A stretch of DNA of 5,947 nucleotides, taken from NCBI GenBank assembly GCA_030610915.1, contig JAUWQS010000114.1, positions 1-5,947 on the forward strand. Direction: 5' to 3'. Both the position numbers and the translations under genes were made by a program. The notes under the pieces are model-generated. The model did no database searches and was not told the origin of the DNA. It saw only the letters and a program-made list of their open reading frames with translations. The stretch's first letter is position 1. Each line of letters begins with the position of its first letter. Below are positions 5,902-5,947 of this stretch, in pieces. Source of the DNA: Pseudomonadota bacterium. Lineage in GTDB: Bacteria > Desulfobacterota > Syntrophia > Syntrophales > JADFWA01.

Positions 5902-5947
5902 AATGGACACATATTTGGAATGGACACATTACATGGATAACCTCTTT
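5902..5947 (-). mobile_element. Second IS21-type terminus, interior to the right; strand inferred
   Basis: Bases 5902-5937 are a 36-bp perfect inverted copy of 2424-2459, including both aatggacacat repeats (starts 5902 and 5919). The orientation puts the IS interior to the right, so the trio lies outside both IS ends. From 5938 the sequence no longer matches the istA-side end and lacks the palindrome found there. This suggests the istB-side end of a copy in the same orientation as the one at 1-2459. Only ten further bases are available, so no gene can be seen. Confidence 0.85.

Overview
The window is bacterial mobile DNA and holds no recognisable host gene. Shine-Dalgarno sequences are strong, the genes are tightly packed and base composition is intermediate. 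This fits many Firmicutes or Proteobacteria, and nothing here fixes the species.

Left part (1-2459, minus strand): an apparently intact IS21-family transposition module. istA (DDE transposase) is upstream and istB (AAA+ helper ATPase) downstream. The istA-side terminus is at about 2424-2459 and carries two copies of an 11-bp repeat spaced 17 bp apart. A 32-bp perfect palindrome covers the istA start codon. The terminus beyond istB lies outside the left edge.

Right part (2460-5901, plus strand): a short leader followed by three tyrosine recombinase genes in tandem. Each pair overlaps by four bases (ATGA), and each protein keeps the full R-K-H-R-H-Y catalytic set. This is the layout of a 'recombinase in trio' (RIT) element, ritA-ritB-ritC. 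There is no passenger gene. A compound dyad-rich sequence follows ritC.

Right edge (5902-5947): a 36-bp perfect inverted copy of the istA-side IS end, facing away from the trio, so another IS21-type terminus starts here. Beyond 36 bp it differs from the istA end, so it is probably the istB-side end of a same-orientation copy. If the last base of the window is joined to the first, this terminus falls 15 bp from the istB stop codon and rebuilds a complete IS of about 2.5 kb. The window may therefore be one period of an IS-RIT-IS direct-repeat arrangement, or a circular IS21+RIT molecule. This is inference, but it is easy to test.
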